From Thalassotalea agarivorans (GTDB lineage: Bacteria > Pseudomonadota > Gammaproteobacteria > Enterobacterales > Alteromonadaceae), in the NCBI RefSeq assembly GCF_030295955.1, contig NZ_AP027363.1, positions 1 through 64,000 of the forward strand: a stretch of DNA of 64,000 nt. The letters are read 5' to 3'. This document shows, in pieces, positions 11,810 through 21,504 of the stretch. Position numbers and translations under genes: made by a program. The notes beneath the pieces are model-generated. The model was given only the letters and a program-made list of their open reading frames with translations, was not told where the DNA came from and searched no databases. Numbering within the stretch: position 1 is the first letter of the stretch; each line of letters opens with the position of its first letter.

Positions 11810-13261
11810 GTGCAATATAGAAATATAGTAAGGATATTAGGGCTGTTAGTTGCGCTACTGAGCGTTACTATGTTGCCGCCTGCTTTCGTTTCGCTCATTT
11901 ATCGAGATGGCGGCGGTGTGCCTTTCTTGATGGCATTTGTGTTTTGTATCGTCACCGGTTTGTTAACCTGGTACCCCAATAGAGATCAAAAAAGTGAATT
12001 GAGGGCTCGAGAGGGTTTTCTGATCGTAGTCTTGTTTTGGGTGGTTTTAGCAAGCTTTTCAGCAATACCGCTTATTTTAACCAGTGAACCTAATTTAACC
12101 ATTACCGACGCCTTCTTTGAGTCATTTTCTGGTTTAACTACCACGGGTGCAACCATACTCACCCACATAGATGGCTTACCACATGCAGTATTGTATTACC
12201 GACAGCAACTGCAATGGCTTGGTGGTATGGGTATTATCGTTTTAGCGGTAGCCGTATTACCTATGTTAGGTATCGGTGGTATGCAGTTATACAGAGCCGA
12301 AACTCCGGGGCCGGTAAAAGACTCTAAGATGACCCCCAGGATTGCCGATACGGCAAAGCATCTTTGGTATATTTATTTAACCTTAACCATATCTTGTGCA
12401 TTAGCGTTCTGGCTTGCGGGTATGTCAGCTTTTGACGCGATATGTCACGCCTTTTCAACGATTGCAATTGGCGGTTTTTCAACACATGACGCATCGATAG
12501 GGTACTTTAATAGCCCAGTTATAAATCTTATTTGTGTGGTATTTCTTATAATTGCCGGTATTAACTTTGCTTTGCATTATGCTGCTGTAACCAATCGCTC
12601 GATTAGAACCTATTTTTACGATCCAGAGTTTAAAGTATTCATCGGTATCCAGTTTGCTATTACTTTAATTTGTTTCTTAGTGCTGGTTACTCATGGTACC
12701 TACGACAGCGCCAACCAAGCGCTAGATCAGGCGCTGTTTCAATCCGTTTCTATTAGTACTACCGCAGGCTTTGCCACCGACAATTTCGCCGCTTGGCCAA
12801 CCTTACTACCTTTATTACTTATCTTCTCTAGCTTTATTGGTGGCTGCGCCGGCAGTACCGGTGGTGGTATGAAAGTAGTACGAGTACTACTTCTTTACTT
12901 GCAGGGCATTCGTGAACTTAAAAAACTTGTGCACCCTAAAGCAGTGTTCTCTATCAAGCTTGGCGCAAAAGCGCTGCCTAATCGCGTAGTAGAAGCGATA
13001 TGGGGCTTTTTCTCGGCTTATGCTGCTGTCTTTATTATTTGCATGCTTATTCTAATGGCAACCGGCTTAGACGAGCTTACAGCGTTTACCGCAGTAGTGG
13101 CTTGTTTAAATAACTTAGGCCCTGGCTTGGGCGAGGTGGCAGCTAACTTCTCGTCAATCAACGACACTAGTAAGTGGACACTGATTATCGCTATGTTGTT
13201 TGGCCGACTGGAAATCTTTACCTTACTGGTTCTGTTTACGCCAGCATTTTGGCGCGATTAA
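11810..13261 (+). CDS. trkH: Trk system potassium uptake protein TrkH
   Basis: Membrane subunit of the Trk K+ transporter. Four pore-loop repeats resembling K+ selectivity filters are visible: TTTGATIL, AIGGFSTH, TTAGFATD and NNLGPGLGE. Many hydrophobic helices separate them; length is 483 as in E. coli. The start is GTG at 11810, 9 bp after yigZ. The regulator gene trkA lies about 1.7 kb away on the other strand, beyond a three-gene island. Confidence 0.95.
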   Translation: MQYRNIVRILGLLVALLSVTMLPPAFVSLIYRDGGGVPFLMAFVFCIVTGLLTWYPNRDQKSELRAREGFLIVVLFWVVLASFSAIPLILTSEPNLTITDAFFESFSGLTTTGATILTHIDGLPHAVLYYRQQLQWLGGMGIIVLAVAVLPMLGIGGMQLYRAETPGPVKDSKMTPRIADTAKHLWYIYLTLTISCALAFWLAGMSAFDAICHAFSTIAIGGFSTHDASIGYFNSPVINLICVVFLIIAGINFALHYAAVTNRSIRTYFYDPEFKVFIGIQFAITLICFLVLVTHGTYDSANQALDQALFQSVSISTTAGFATDNFAAWPTLLPLLLIFSSFIGGCAGSTGGGMKVVRVLLLYLQGIRELKKLVHPKAVFSIKLGAKALPNRVVEAIWGFFSAYAAVFIICMLILMATGLDELTAFTAVVACLNNLGPGLGEVAANFSSINDTSKWTLIIAMLFGRLEIFTLLVLFTPAFWRD

Positions 13262-13323
13262 ATCCCTCAAAGCATAAGGGCTACTATTAGCACCATTCTT
13301 TAAGTCGCTTATTATATTTGATT

Positions 13324-13710
13324 TTATTGATGCAGGTATTTACCGTTTTCATCGATAAACACAGTACCCCGAACAGTATATACTTGACCTTTTAACCAAG
13401 CCTTTGTTGTAAATTCAATCAAATCACCGTCTTTACTAGAACGTAACCATTTAGATGGAAAAGTGACGACGTTGTCATAGTCTTCTTTTGGCGCAATACC
13501 CAATTTGCCGATATTTTTGTTCTCAATAGCGCTAACATCGGTGGAAATACCTTCGACTACCACCGTACAGATAGTTTTATTACTTTTATGGCAATAGGCT
13601 CTGGCTTGATTGTCTGGGCGCAAAAGTACTTCATTTGCATTTACAGTAAATACAAATAGATAGGACAAAACCAAAACAAACAACTTATTCATCGTTTGAT
13701 TAGCATTCAT
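13324..13710 (-). CDS. hypothetical exported protein
   Basis: I do not recognise this 128-residue protein. A signal peptide (about residues 1-25, ending TVNA) precedes a small soluble domain with two cysteines (AYCHKSNKTICTVVV) that could form a disulfide. AGGA sits about 10 nt before the ATG at 13710. It is the last of three minus-strand genes between trkH and trkA and converges on trkH. Periplasmic location is inferred from the signal peptide. Confidence 0.6.
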   Translation of the reverse strand: MNANQTMNKLFVLVLSYLFVFTVNANEVLLRPDNQARAYCHKSNKTICTVVVEGISTDVSAIENKNIGKLGIAPKEDYDNVVTFPSKWLRSSKDGDLIEFTTKAWLKGQVYTVRGTVFIDENGKYLHQ

Positions 13711-13783
13711 GTTTTTTACATCCTGTCGCTTTGTTGCATTGCTATGTGTTTGGCGCAGTTTTTAATACTTTTTTAAACGAAAC

Positions 13784-14071
13784 TTATTTTTTACTTGGCT
13801 TCGGAGAAATATAACCTACTACCAACACACAAAGCACACTCAGTACCCAGTAAAATTTTAAATTACCGTCCCAACGGCTAACTAATCGAGTAGATTCTTG
13901 TGATCTTACACAATCAGAAAGCAGCTCTTGCTCACAGGATTTCAATGTAGCCATCAAATCGCTAGCTAAGTCTATTTGCCCTACAACTAAGAAAGCCAAA
14001 TATGTACTTACGCCGACTGCTACTGCTCCAAAAAACCGTCCTTTCAATGTCATTTTTATTGCTAATTCCAT
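13784..14071 (-). CDS. hypothetical small membrane protein
   Basis: Unrecognised 95-residue protein with two hydrophobic segments (about residues 12-32 and 72-88) around a loop holding two cysteines (LKSCEQELLSDC). It looks like a two-helix inner-membrane protein with an exported loop. ATG 14071 has no clear ribosome binding site; ATG 14053 is an alternative. The attC-like element lies immediately upstream, so this ORF would be the next gene in a cassette-type array. Confidence 0.5.
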   Translation of the reverse strand: MELAIKMTLKGRFFGAVAVGVSTYLAFLVVGQIDLASDLMATLKSCEQELLSDCVRSQESTRLVSRWDGNLKFYWVLSVLCVLVVGYISPKPSKK

Positions 14072-14082
14072 CTAGTCATACA

Positions 14083-14180
14083 AAGCCCGCATGAGGGGCT
14101 GATAATAGCTTGCTAATAAGTTCAGCGAAGCGGAACCGAACAATCTTTAGCAGTCCCGCCACTTTATTGGCTTGTTAGCT
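14083..14180 (-). repeat. integron attC-like recombination site (putative)
   Basis: The element folds into a long imperfect hairpin with nested arms: AAGCC (14083-14087) with GGCTT (14169-14173), GGGGCTG (14095-14101) with CAGTCCC (14151-14157), GCTAA (14112-14116) with TTAGC (14147-14151), and GTTC with GAAC near the tip. GCCCGCATGAGGGGCTGATAA closely resembles one end of the Vibrio cholerae repeat (attC of its superintegron). The stop codon of the upstream gene lies in the GTTAGC end box, as in integron cassettes. The outer box on the other side is degenerate. No integrase is in the window. Confidence 0.5.
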
Positions 14181-14633
14181 TTCTTTGATACCTAATTTGC
14201 CAATTTCTATTTTTGATCTCTCTTCAAAGTAATCATCAAGCTCAAGCTTTAGGTTTATCGAGTGAACTTCCCATTTATCCTTAGCTTTGTAAAATTCGAG
14301 ACTTATTAATGCTGGTTGGCGTTTATACTTCAAAACATACCAACGTGTAATAAATGTTCCTTCGATACCTTGTTGATGAATTAATTCTACAGAATAGAAT
14401 TCACCTAAAACATTTAAATAACCATAAAACTGGCTATCTGTTTGAACTAAATCGGCTTTACTTATGTAATCGCTAATAGAGCTATTGGCTAACGCTTTAC
14501 TACCAACATTGCTTATATCTCCTTTTTTAAACAACTCTAAAATAGGCTTAGCTAGTAAATCAATTTCCTTACTGTCATCAGCTTTTGCGACTACAGATGC
14601 AAATAAAAGAATAGTTATTATTAGATGTTTCAA
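14175..14633 (-). CDS. hypothetical exported protein, cassette-like gene
   Basis: Unrecognised 152-residue protein with a signal peptide (MKHLIITILLFASVVAKA) and a mixed alpha/beta mature part (FYGYLNVLGEFYSVELIHQQG, FITRWYVLKYKRQPALISLEFYKAKDKWEVHSINLKLE), reminiscent of small NTF2-like secreted domains; that is only an impression. The start is TTG 14633 with a strong AGGAGAG 5-6 nt upstream. The stop codon merges into the attC-like element. Confidence 0.6.
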   Translation of the reverse strand: MKHLIITILLFASVVAKADDSKEIDLLAKPILELFKKGDISNVGSKALANSSISDYISKADLVQTDSQFYGYLNVLGEFYSVELIHQQGIEGTFITRWYVLKYKRQPALISLEFYKAKDKWEVHSINLKLELDDYFEERSKIEIGKLGIKES

Positions 14634-14955
14634 TTTTCTCTCCTTGAAAGCTAATAACTTATTTTTGCGACCTTACAAGGTAAATGCCCCCCCAAGTAAA
14701 GACACACCAATAAAGCGTAAAAAATAAAGTAAATCATACACTAATAGAAACAAAGATGGTTCTCAACAGTATGCTAAAACTTTTGTAGATGGAAACTGAA
14801 GAAATAACAGATAGGCTGTAACAATTACCTAACCAAAATAAGAAAAATATACTCTACTTCACATATAAAACGAACGTTCGTTCTTTTAATGGCGCCCGCA
14901 TTTAAGCTTGCTTATCGCCGGCAATAGGTGTGCGATTAGCCAAATATCAGTATGC
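14634..14955. other. intergenic region upstream of the small island
   Basis: No gene is supported in these 322 bp between the trkA stop and the island. It is AT-rich and contains a 14-bp perfect palindrome (listed separately) and a segment GGCGCCCGCATTTAAGC near 14891, which weakly recalls the left end of the attC-like element. TAAGC/GCTTA forms a small hairpin there. Confidence 0.5.
14869..14882. promoter_or_regulatory. perfect palindrome AACGAACGTTCGTT, possible operator
   Basis: A 14-bp perfect inverted repeat of the kind bound by TetR-family repressors, about 235 bp upstream of the hypothetical gene starting at 14633. No TetR gene is nearby, so any regulator would be encoded elsewhere. 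Confidence 0.35.
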
Positions 14956-16335
14956 CTAAAAGTAACTTATTGCACTTACCTGGAACAGCTTCTCTACGTC
15001 TGAAATGTACTTCTTGTTGACCAAGAATAGGATGACATGATCTTCTTCATGAATAAGGGTGTTTGAATGGGCTATGACCACTTCGTCGCCACGCACGATG
15101 GCACCAATGGTTGTGCCTGGAGGTAATTTCAAAGACTTAACCGTTCTACCCACTACCTTTGAGGACTTTTCATCGCCTTTTGCAACGATTTCTATTGCCT
15201 CTGCGGCACCACCACGCAAACTATAGACGTTATCAATCGCACCTTTACGTACGTGGGTAAGGAGTGCTGAAATTGTCGCATGTTGCGGCGAAATGGCAAT
15301 ATCGATATTACTGCCATGAACTAGATCGATGTAGGCATTACGTTGAATAAGCACCATGGTTTTGCGCACACCGAGTTGCTTAGCAAGCAAGGATGACATG
15401 ATATTAGCTTCATCGTCGTTGGTGACCGCAATAAAAACGTCAAATTGGTCTATGTGTTCTTCTTGTAATAGTTCGTGATCTGATGAATCACCAGAGAATA
15501 CAATAGTGCTTTCAAGCTCGTTCGCTAATTTTTTAGCACGCTCAGGATTACGCTCTATTAGCTTAACCTGATGGTTCTTCTCTAAAATTCTGGCAAGGCC
15601 TGCGCCAATGTTACCGCCACCTGCAATCATGATACGGCTATATGCAGGCTCTAATTTTTGTAGTTCGTTCATTACAGCGCGTATATGCTTACTTGCGGCA
15701 ATGAAAAATACTTCGTCATCGGCTTCGATAACGGTTGTTCCTAAAGGCCTAATTGGTTTACCGTTACGGTAAATCGCGGCAACGCGGGTATCGACATTAG
15801 GAATATGTTCTTTAAGCGCAGATAGGGCATGGCCAACGAGTAATCCGCCATAGTAGGCTTTAACCGCCACGAGAGAGACTTTACCGCCGGCAAAGTCGAG
15901 TACTTGTAATGCACCAGGGTAGCTGATTAAGCGGGCAATATCAGATGTGACAAGTTGTTCAGGTGCAATAACGTGATCTACTGGCAGATGTTTATTGTGA
16001 AATAACTCGTCGCGCTTTACTAAAACTTGTTCGCTACGTATACGCGCTATCTTAGTAGTGGTTAAGAACAGGGAATAACAAACTTGGCAGGCAACCATAT
16101 TGGTAGCGTCGTCACTGGTGACCGCAATGATCATGTCGGCGTCTTCAGCACCGGCTTTTTCTAATACATCTGGGTGGAAACCTTGTCCTGTAACCACCTG
16201 TAAATCCATTTTGTCTTGAAGCTCGCGCAAACGATCGCCATCAATGTCGATTAACGTAATTTCATTACGCTCACCAACAAGGTTTTCTGCGAGTGTGCCA
16301 CCAACTTGTCCGGCACCGATAATTATTATTTTCAT
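14956..16335 (-). CDS. trkA: Trk system potassium uptake protein TrkA
   Basis: Cytoplasmic NAD(H)-binding regulatory subunit of Trk. Two RCK modules are visible: Rossmann motif [13 protein letters not shown] at residues 7-19 followed by a TrkA-C domain, and a second Rossmann motif [13 protein letters not shown] (about 239) followed by a second TrkA-C domain. Length is 459 (E. coli 458). It is the last gene of def-fmt-rsmB-trkA, 34 bp after rsmB. Confidence 0.95.
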   Translation of the reverse strand: MKIIIIGAGQVGGTLAENLVGERNEITLIDIDGDRLRELQDKMDLQVVTGQGFHPDVLEKAGAEDADMIIAVTSDDATNMVACQVCYSLFLTTTKIARIRSEQVLVKRDELFHNKHLPVDHVIAPEQLVTSDIARLISYPGALQVLDFAGGKVSLVAVKAYYGGLLVGHALSALKEHIPNVDTRVAAIYRNGKPIRPLGTTVIEADDEVFFIAASKHIRAVMNELQKLEPAYSRIMIAGGGNIGAGLARILEKNHQVKLIERNPERAKKLANELESTIVFSGDSSDHELLQEEHIDQFDVFIAVTNDDEANIMSSLLAKQLGVRKTMVLIQRNAYIDLVHGSNIDIAISPQHATISALLTHVRKGAIDNVYSLRGGAAEAIEIVAKGDEKSSKVVGRTVKSLKLPPGTTIGAIVRGDEVVIAHSNTLIHEEDHVILFLVNKKYISDVEKLFQVSAISYF

Positions 16336-16369
16336 GATCAGAAACCAAGTATAAGAACAATGCTTATCT

Positions 16370-17656
16370 TTATGATTTCATTATCTTAGCGTAATAAAAT
16401 CCATCCATCGAGTGTTCATTCGGTAATATTTGCCAACCGATGTCGTCTTGACTCTGCTCGATAGGTACTAATGTTGCGTCAGATTGTCGTTTTAAAAAGG
16501 CATCGACTTGATCTTTGTTTTCTTGAGGCAGAATACTACAAGTCGCGTAAAGTAGGGTGCCGCCAGGCTTAAGCAATTGCCAACTAGCGTCCAATATTTG
16601 CTGTTGTAGCTCTACTAGTACGTCGATATCACTGGCTTTACGCAGCCATTTTATATCAGGGTGGCGACGGATAACGCCGGTAGCAGAGCAGGGCGCGTCC
16701 AGCAAAATGCGATCAAATTGCTTGCCGTCCCACCAGGTTTTGGGTTGACTGGCATCGGCTTCTATAAGTTCAGCGTTTAGCGATATGCGCTCTAAGTTTT
16801 CTTGTACACGAGCCAAACGATTACCGTCGATATCAATTGCCACCATTTCAGCGATATCAGGGGTTAGCTCAAGCATGTGGCAGGTTTTACCGCCAGGAGC
16901 TGCGCATATATCAAGAATGCGTTCATTTGCTTGGCAATTAATTAGTGTTGCCGCTTGTTGCGCCGCGCCATCTTGCACGGAAACAGCGCCTTGTTCAAAA
17001 CCAGGTAATACGCTAACGTCTGTCGGTTTTTCTAATAAAATGGCGTCACTGTTAGAGTCTATACGCACGACACTAATGTTCGCTTGCCCTAGCAAGGATA
17101 CATACTCTTGTGCGCTATTGGTGCGCGCATTTGCACGCAACCACATTGGCGGCTTGTGTTGATTATTCTCTAGAATGTTTTGCCATTGCTGTGGATACGC
17201 GTTTTTGATTTGCTTAATAAACCAAGACGGATGGTTAAATTTAACCGGATCGCTTGCGTTTTCATCAATGGATGGTTGGTTGCGCTGAAGATTACGCAAA
17301 ACGCCATTAACCATGCCGCGCAGAAAATCTGTTTTTAGCGCTTTTGTAGCATTAACGGTTTCATTAATAGCAGCGTGATCGGGTATGCGCATATATTTTA
17401 GTTGGTAAGCGCCAACTAGCATGAGAAAGTGCGTACTTCTTGTTTTCCCTTTGAGCGGTTTGGTCACTAAATCTTTTAATGACGCTTCTAGTTCGGGTAA
17501 TACGCGCAATACGCCATAACAAATTTCTTGTAGCAGCGCTTTATCTTTAGCTTCGGCCTTTTGCTGAAGCTCGGGCAATACGTCCGATAAACTTCGGCCT
17601 TTATCAACTACCTGAAACAACGCTTTTGCTGCTAGTGCACGAATATTTGCCGCCAT
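16370..17656 (-). CDS. rsmB: 16S rRNA (cytosine-967-C5)-methyltransferase
   Basis: RsmB makes m5C967 in 16S rRNA. An N-terminal NusB-like RNA-binding domain (residues about 5-135) precedes a SAM-dependent Nop2/Sun domain with [34 protein letters not shown] and the catalytic Cys in [12 protein letters not shown] place the start at ATG 17656 ([17 protein letters not shown]): AAGG lies 7 nt upstream and the length becomes 428 (E. coli 429). The upstream extension would overlap fmt. Confidence 0.95.
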   Translation of the reverse strand: MAANIRALAAKALFQVVDKGRSLSDVLPELQQKAEAKDKALLQEICYGVLRVLPELEASLKDLVTKPLKGKTRSTHFLMLVGAYQLKYMRIPDHAAINETVNATKALKTDFLRGMVNGVLRNLQRNQPSIDENASDPVKFNHPSWFIKQIKNAYPQQWQNILENNQHKPPMWLRANARTNSAQEYVSLLGQANISVVRIDSNSDAILLEKPTDVSVLPGFEQGAVSVQDGAAQQAATLINCQANERILDICAAPGGKTCHMLELTPDIAEMVAIDIDGNRLARVQENLERISLNAELIEADASQPKTWWDGKQFDRILLDAPCSATGVIRRHPDIKWLRKASDIDVLVELQQQILDASWQLLKPGGTLLYATCSILPQENKDQVDAFLKRQSDATLVPIEQSQDDIGWQILPNEHSMDGFYYAKIMKS

Positions 17657-17658
17657 AG

Positions 17659-18624
17659 TTAACCTTGCGTAATGTCTTGCCCAACCTGAAACCAATCCGC
17701 TCTGCCATTGATGATGTCAGCCGCAGATAAGGGTTTTTTACCAGGCAATTGTAGTTGCTCTAAACGAAGTACTCCTTCGCTAGTGGCAACGTCGATACCT
17801 GCTTTTGTTACAGATACTATTGTTCCCGCAGCAGCCGTGGCTGTTTGCGCAATGGCTTGTGCTTTCCACACTCTGATTTTATGGGCTTTATCGCCAACTA
17901 GCTTATTAAACTGGCAGATTGGCCAAGGCTGAAGCGCGCGAATCTTTCTATCTAATACGTCCGCCGGTTGGTCAAAATTAAGCTCGGCTTCTTCTTTAGT
18001 CAGCTTGTGCGCATAATTTGCCAGCGCATTATCTTGTGGGATGCGAGGGTAGTCGCCACTTGCCATTTTATCTAGCGCTTCAACTAGTGCTTTAGGACCA
18101 AGCTCAGCAAGCTTTTGATAAAGGTCGTTACTCGTGTCTTGCAAAGTAATAGGGCAGGTAGCGGTTAAAATCATATCGCCAGTATCAAGGCCTTCGTCCA
18201 TTTGCATAATGGTGACGCCGGTTTCGCTATCGCCAGCTTCTAACGAACGTTGAATCGGCGCAGCACCTCGCCATTTTGGCAAAATAGAGCCATGGACATT
18301 AACACACCCAAGTTTAGGTGTTTCTAATACGGATTTAGGCAAAAGCAAACCATAGGCAACCACCACCATAACATCAGCATTATATGAGGCTAGGTGAGCA
18401 ACATCTTCCGCTGCTTTGAAGTTAGCAGGTTGTTCTACCGTTAAATCGTGGCTTAACGCTAGCTGCTTTGTTGCGCACGCGGTTAACTTTTTACCGCGTC
18501 CGGCAGGTTTGTCTGGCGGACAATAAACGGCAACAACGTCGTGATGAGAATCAATCAGCGCAGCAAGATGCTGCGCCGCAAAGTCAGGTGTTCCTGCGAA
18601 CACAATACGTAATGGTTTGGTCAC
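17659..18624 (-). CDS. fmt: methionyl-tRNA formyltransferase
   Basis: Fmt formylates the initiator Met-tRNA using 10-formyl-THF. The catalytic segment NVHGSILPKWRGAAPIQRSLEAGD is present, with the formyltransferase fold N-terminal (FAGTPDFAAQHLAAL) and an OB-like domain C-terminal. Length is 321 (E. coli 315). It lies 22 bp after def, the paired deformylase gene, and 2 bp before rsmB. Confidence 0.96.
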   Translation of the reverse strand: MTKPLRIVFAGTPDFAAQHLAALIDSHHDVVAVYCPPDKPAGRGKKLTACATKQLALSHDLTVEQPANFKAAEDVAHLASYNADVMVVVAYGLLLPKSVLETPKLGCVNVHGSILPKWRGAAPIQRSLEAGDSETGVTIMQMDEGLDTGDMILTATCPITLQDTSNDLYQKLAELGPKALVEALDKMASGDYPRIPQDNALANYAHKLTKEEAELNFDQPADVLDRKIRALQPWPICQFNKLVGDKAHKIRVWKAQAIAQTATAAAGTIVSVTKAGIDVATSEGVLRLEQLQLPGKKPLSAADIINGRADWFQVGQDITQG

Positions 18625-18646
18625 ATTGAACCCTTTAGATTGTCGA

Positions 18647-19159
18647 TTAGGCGCGTTGGGCTAAACGAGCTTCTTTGTCTAGCTTAGTTTGTATGCGCTT
18701 GCGCTTTAAAGGAGATAGATAGTCTACAAATAGAACTCCTGCAAGGTGGTCAAGTTCATGTTGAATACAAATACTCAACAGTTCATCGCCATCTAAGGTG
18801 AATTCTTTGCCATCTTTGTCTAGCGCTTTAACGGTAACACGTTCGTGACGAGTAACCTTTGCATAGCAGCCAGGAACAGACAAACAACCTTCTTCGTTAA
18901 TGAAGGTTTCTTCGCTTTTCTTGATAATTTCAGGATTAATGAATACTTTTGGATCGTTTCCTTCTTCAGAAACATCCATTACAACGATGCGCTTATGGAC
19001 GTCAACCTGCGTGGCAGCAAGCCCTACACCCTTTTCTGCATACATAGTTTCCAACATGTCTTCAACAATTCTACGAATTTTATCGTCAATTTGCTCGACA
19101 TTTGTTGCTTTTGTTCTTAATCTTTCATCAGGAAAGCGTAAAACTGGTAATATAGCCAT
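18647..19159 (-). CDS. def: peptide deformylase
   Basis: Def removes the N-formyl group from nascent proteins. The three active-site motifs are intact: [10 protein letters not shown] (GxGLAAxQ), EEGCLSVPG (metal Cys) and QHELDHLAG (HExxH). Length is 170 (E. coli 169). It is the first gene of def-fmt-rsmB-trkA and diverges from the LysM gene. Confidence 0.96.
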   Translation of the reverse strand: MAILPVLRFPDERLRTKATNVEQIDDKIRRIVEDMLETMYAEKGVGLAATQVDVHKRIVVMDVSEEGNDPKVFINPEIIKKSEETFINEEGCLSVPGCYAKVTRHERVTVKALDKDGKEFTLDGDELLSICIQHELDHLAGVLFVDYLSPLKRKRIQTKLDKEARLAQRA

Positions 19160-19275
19160 AATTTACTAAAACAAGTCGCTTAAAAATAAATACAGTGTTA
19201 TGTTTCAATTTTAGCGATTTAATGACAACAATCATAGTTATTTAGGAAAAATGCAGTAACAATAGGCAGGGTTGC

Positions 19276-20361
19276 ATGTTAAAAAAAATAATATTAACAA
19301 TAATAAGCCTTTGTTTGCCGCTGATGTCAGTGGCTGATGAATTAGCGGTAAATCAAGATGCTCCAAAAACTTACATAGTTAAAAAGGGCGACACTCTTTG
19401 GGATATTTCAGGGGTATTCCTTAAGGAACCATGGCTTTGGCCTAAGCTGTGGCGAATCAATCCTGAAGTCAATAATCCACACCTTATTTTCCCAGGCGAC
19501 GTACTACGACTCGTTTATGACGAGAACGGCGAGCCTATGTTGGTTAAAGAAAAGCCACAATTAAAGTGGTCTCCAGAGTCTCGAAAGGTTGGCAAAGATG
19601 AAGGTGCTGTAGGCACTGTACCATTAAGTGAGATCGCACCGTTTTTAAAATACGACAGCGTATTTACAGAGCAGCAGCTAGAAGATCTTCCGTACATCAT
19701 TGGTAGCGACGAAGGTTACAAACGTAGCATCGATGGCTTCAATGTTTATGTTAACGATGACTTAGTGGTAGGCAAAAGCTACGCGTTCTATCGTAAAGGT
19801 GACGAACTATTCGATTTAGAAACAGGCGAATCACTTGGTTACTACGCGGTATTAGTAGGTACAGGTAAAGCACTTGCAACCGGCAATATGGCAGAGAAGA
19901 AGCCATCTACTGTTTATGTAGATCAAGCAAACCGTGAAATTAGACAAGGCACTTATGTTCTGCCAGTAAACAGTGTTGAGCCTATCGACTCATACATTGA
20001 GATGAAAGCAGCAACAGAAGATCAGCGTGGCGTTATTATTAAGTCGATTAGCGATATTCGTGAATTTGGTCGATTTGACGTTGTTATGATCAACCGCGGT
20101 AGCGAAGCCCAAATTGAAGTGGGTCAGGTTATGGCAGTTAAACGTACCAGCCCAGCTGTAGTTGAAACCTCAGGCGGCCCTGTTTATCGTGAAGATGCAT
20201 CTGCATGGGAGCGCATGGGAGAAGACAGCGGCGAATATGTGATGCCAGAAGAAGATGTTGGCAACTTGATGGTTTTCAAAGTGTATCCTAAAGTGAGTAT
20301 GGCGATCATCGTTCACTCAAGCAAGCCACTGCGCTTAAAGGATATTGTAACAGCCCCATAA
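19276..20361 (+). CDS. LysM-domain exported protein
   Basis: A signal peptide (about residues 1-20, cleaved near VADE) is followed by one LysM module (KTYIVKKGDTLWDISGVFL...LWPKLWRINPEVNNPHLIFPGDVLRLVY, about 31-80), which binds peptidoglycan. The remaining 280 residues form an unrecognised region with no visible hydrolase motif. Length is 361. Proteins of this type commonly precede dprA and are probably envelope factors; the exact role is unknown. dprA follows 39 bp later. Confidence 0.85.
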   Translation: MLKKIILTIISLCLPLMSVADELAVNQDAPKTYIVKKGDTLWDISGVFLKEPWLWPKLWRINPEVNNPHLIFPGDVLRLVYDENGEPMLVKEKPQLKWSPESRKVGKDEGAVGTVPLSEIAPFLKYDSVFTEQQLEDLPYIIGSDEGYKRSIDGFNVYVNDDLVVGKSYAFYRKGDELFDLETGESLGYYAVLVGTGKALATGNMAEKKPSTVYVDQANREIRQGTYVLPVNSVEPIDSYIEMKAATEDQRGVIIKSISDIREFGRFDVVMINRGSEAQIEVGQVMAVKRTSPAVVETSGGPVYREDASAWERMGEDSGEYVMPEEDVGNLMVFKVYPKVSMAIIVHSSKPLRLKDIVTAP

Positions 20362-20400
20362 CGTATTAGCTTGCAGGCATAGAATCTTAAGGAGAAGAGC

Positions 20401-21501
20401 ATGCCTGATAAATCAACGCTTAAGTGGATAGCTATCAGCAGGATGCCGAAGCTGTCCACTCATATTAATTCCCTTCAAAAAAAGCACCAGTTCGGTGTTA
20501 TTGCTAATCAAAATCATCAATCTTTTTTGGCGCGTGCGGCGCTCGTTCAGCCGACCCAAACCTGTTTAGCGCAAGCACAACATATAGCCGAGCAGTGCGC
20601 TGCATTGGACATAGCCGTGCTAACACCAGACGATGCTGCTTATCCGCCTTTATTAACGACTATTTTTGATCCCCCATTAGTGCTTTATGTGCGGGGCAAT
20701 AAGCAGTTATTAACAGCGCCACAACTTGCCATAATCGGCAGTCGCAATGCTAGCCCCTTCGGTCGTCAATTTGCTAAAGACATTGCCACTGCGCTATCAA
20801 TGTGTGACGTTACTATTACTAGCGGCTTGGCTATCGGCATTGACGGGTTTGCACATAGTGGCAGCGTGGCAAGTAATCAGCCGACGATAGCAGTAGTAGC
20901 AAATGGCTTGGATACTGTTTATCCCAAAAGGCACCGCCAACTTGCAAAAGCGATATTGGCAGGAGGAGGCGCTATAGTGTCGGAGCAACCGCCAGGTACT
21001 CCCGCTTTGCCAGCTTACTTCCCTCAGCGCAATAGAATTATCAGCGGCCTGTCTTTAGGTACCTTGGTGGTTGAAGGAAAGATAAAGAGTGGATCGCTTA
21101 TCACCGCTCGTTTGGCATTGGAGCAGAGCAGGGAGGTTTTTGCGGTACCAGGCTCGCCTCTGAACCCAAATGCAGAGGGTTGCAATGCACTAATAAGGGA
21201 TGGTGCCCATGTTGTGCAATCGGCAAAAGATATTACCCATGTTTTGTCAAAGTTAGCCCCAATAAAGGCTTACGAGCCAGCAGTAGAATTACCCTTAAAA
21301 AAAATTGAAAAAAAGCGCAGGAAAAGCTTGTCTAGCGATCCATTGTTAGATACTGTGGACTATGAAGTCACCCCCGTGGACGAGGTGATTTCCCGATGTA
21401 AACTCCCAACAGAGGAGATACTTTATCGGCTTACAATGCTTGAGCTGCGCGGACTGGTAGCTACGGTACCAGGTGGCTTTATTAGGGTCAAAAGGGGATA
21501 A
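20401..21501 (+). CDS. dprA: DNA processing protein DprA/Smf
   Basis: DprA loads RecA onto incoming single-stranded DNA in natural transformation. The Rossmann-like core shows IIGSRNASPFGRQFA, SGLAIGIDGFAHSG, PAYFPQRNRIISGLSLGTLVVEG and QSREVFAVPG. A basic linker (KKIEKKRRKS) leads to a C-terminal winged-helix domain (about residues 310-366). AAGGAGAAG precedes the ATG. Length is 366 (E. coli Smf 374). Competence of the host is not shown by this gene alone. Confidence 0.94.
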   Translation: MPDKSTLKWIAISRMPKLSTHINSLQKKHQFGVIANQNHQSFLARAALVQPTQTCLAQAQHIAEQCAALDIAVLTPDDAAYPPLLTTIFDPPLVLYVRGNKQLLTAPQLAIIGSRNASPFGRQFAKDIATALSMCDVTITSGLAIGIDGFAHSGSVASNQPTIAVVANGLDTVYPKRHRQLAKAILAGGGAIVSEQPPGTPALPAYFPQRNRIISGLSLGTLVVEGKIKSGSLITARLALEQSREVFAVPGSPLNPNAEGCNALIRDGAHVVQSAKDITHVLSKLAPIKAYEPAVELPLKKIEKKRRKSLSSDPLLDTVDYEVTPVDEVISRCKLPTEEILYRLTMLELRGLVATVPGGFIRVKRG

Positions 21502-21504
21502 GCT

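Noticed and set aside
13490-14200. Shared IGKLGI peptide in two of the island proteins as evidence of duplication
   Set aside because: The similarity is six residues only, at different places in the proteins, and does not extend.
14485-14727. Plus-strand 80-residue open frame in the island
   Set aside because: It overlaps the better supported minus-strand gene, which has a signal peptide and a strong ribosome site.
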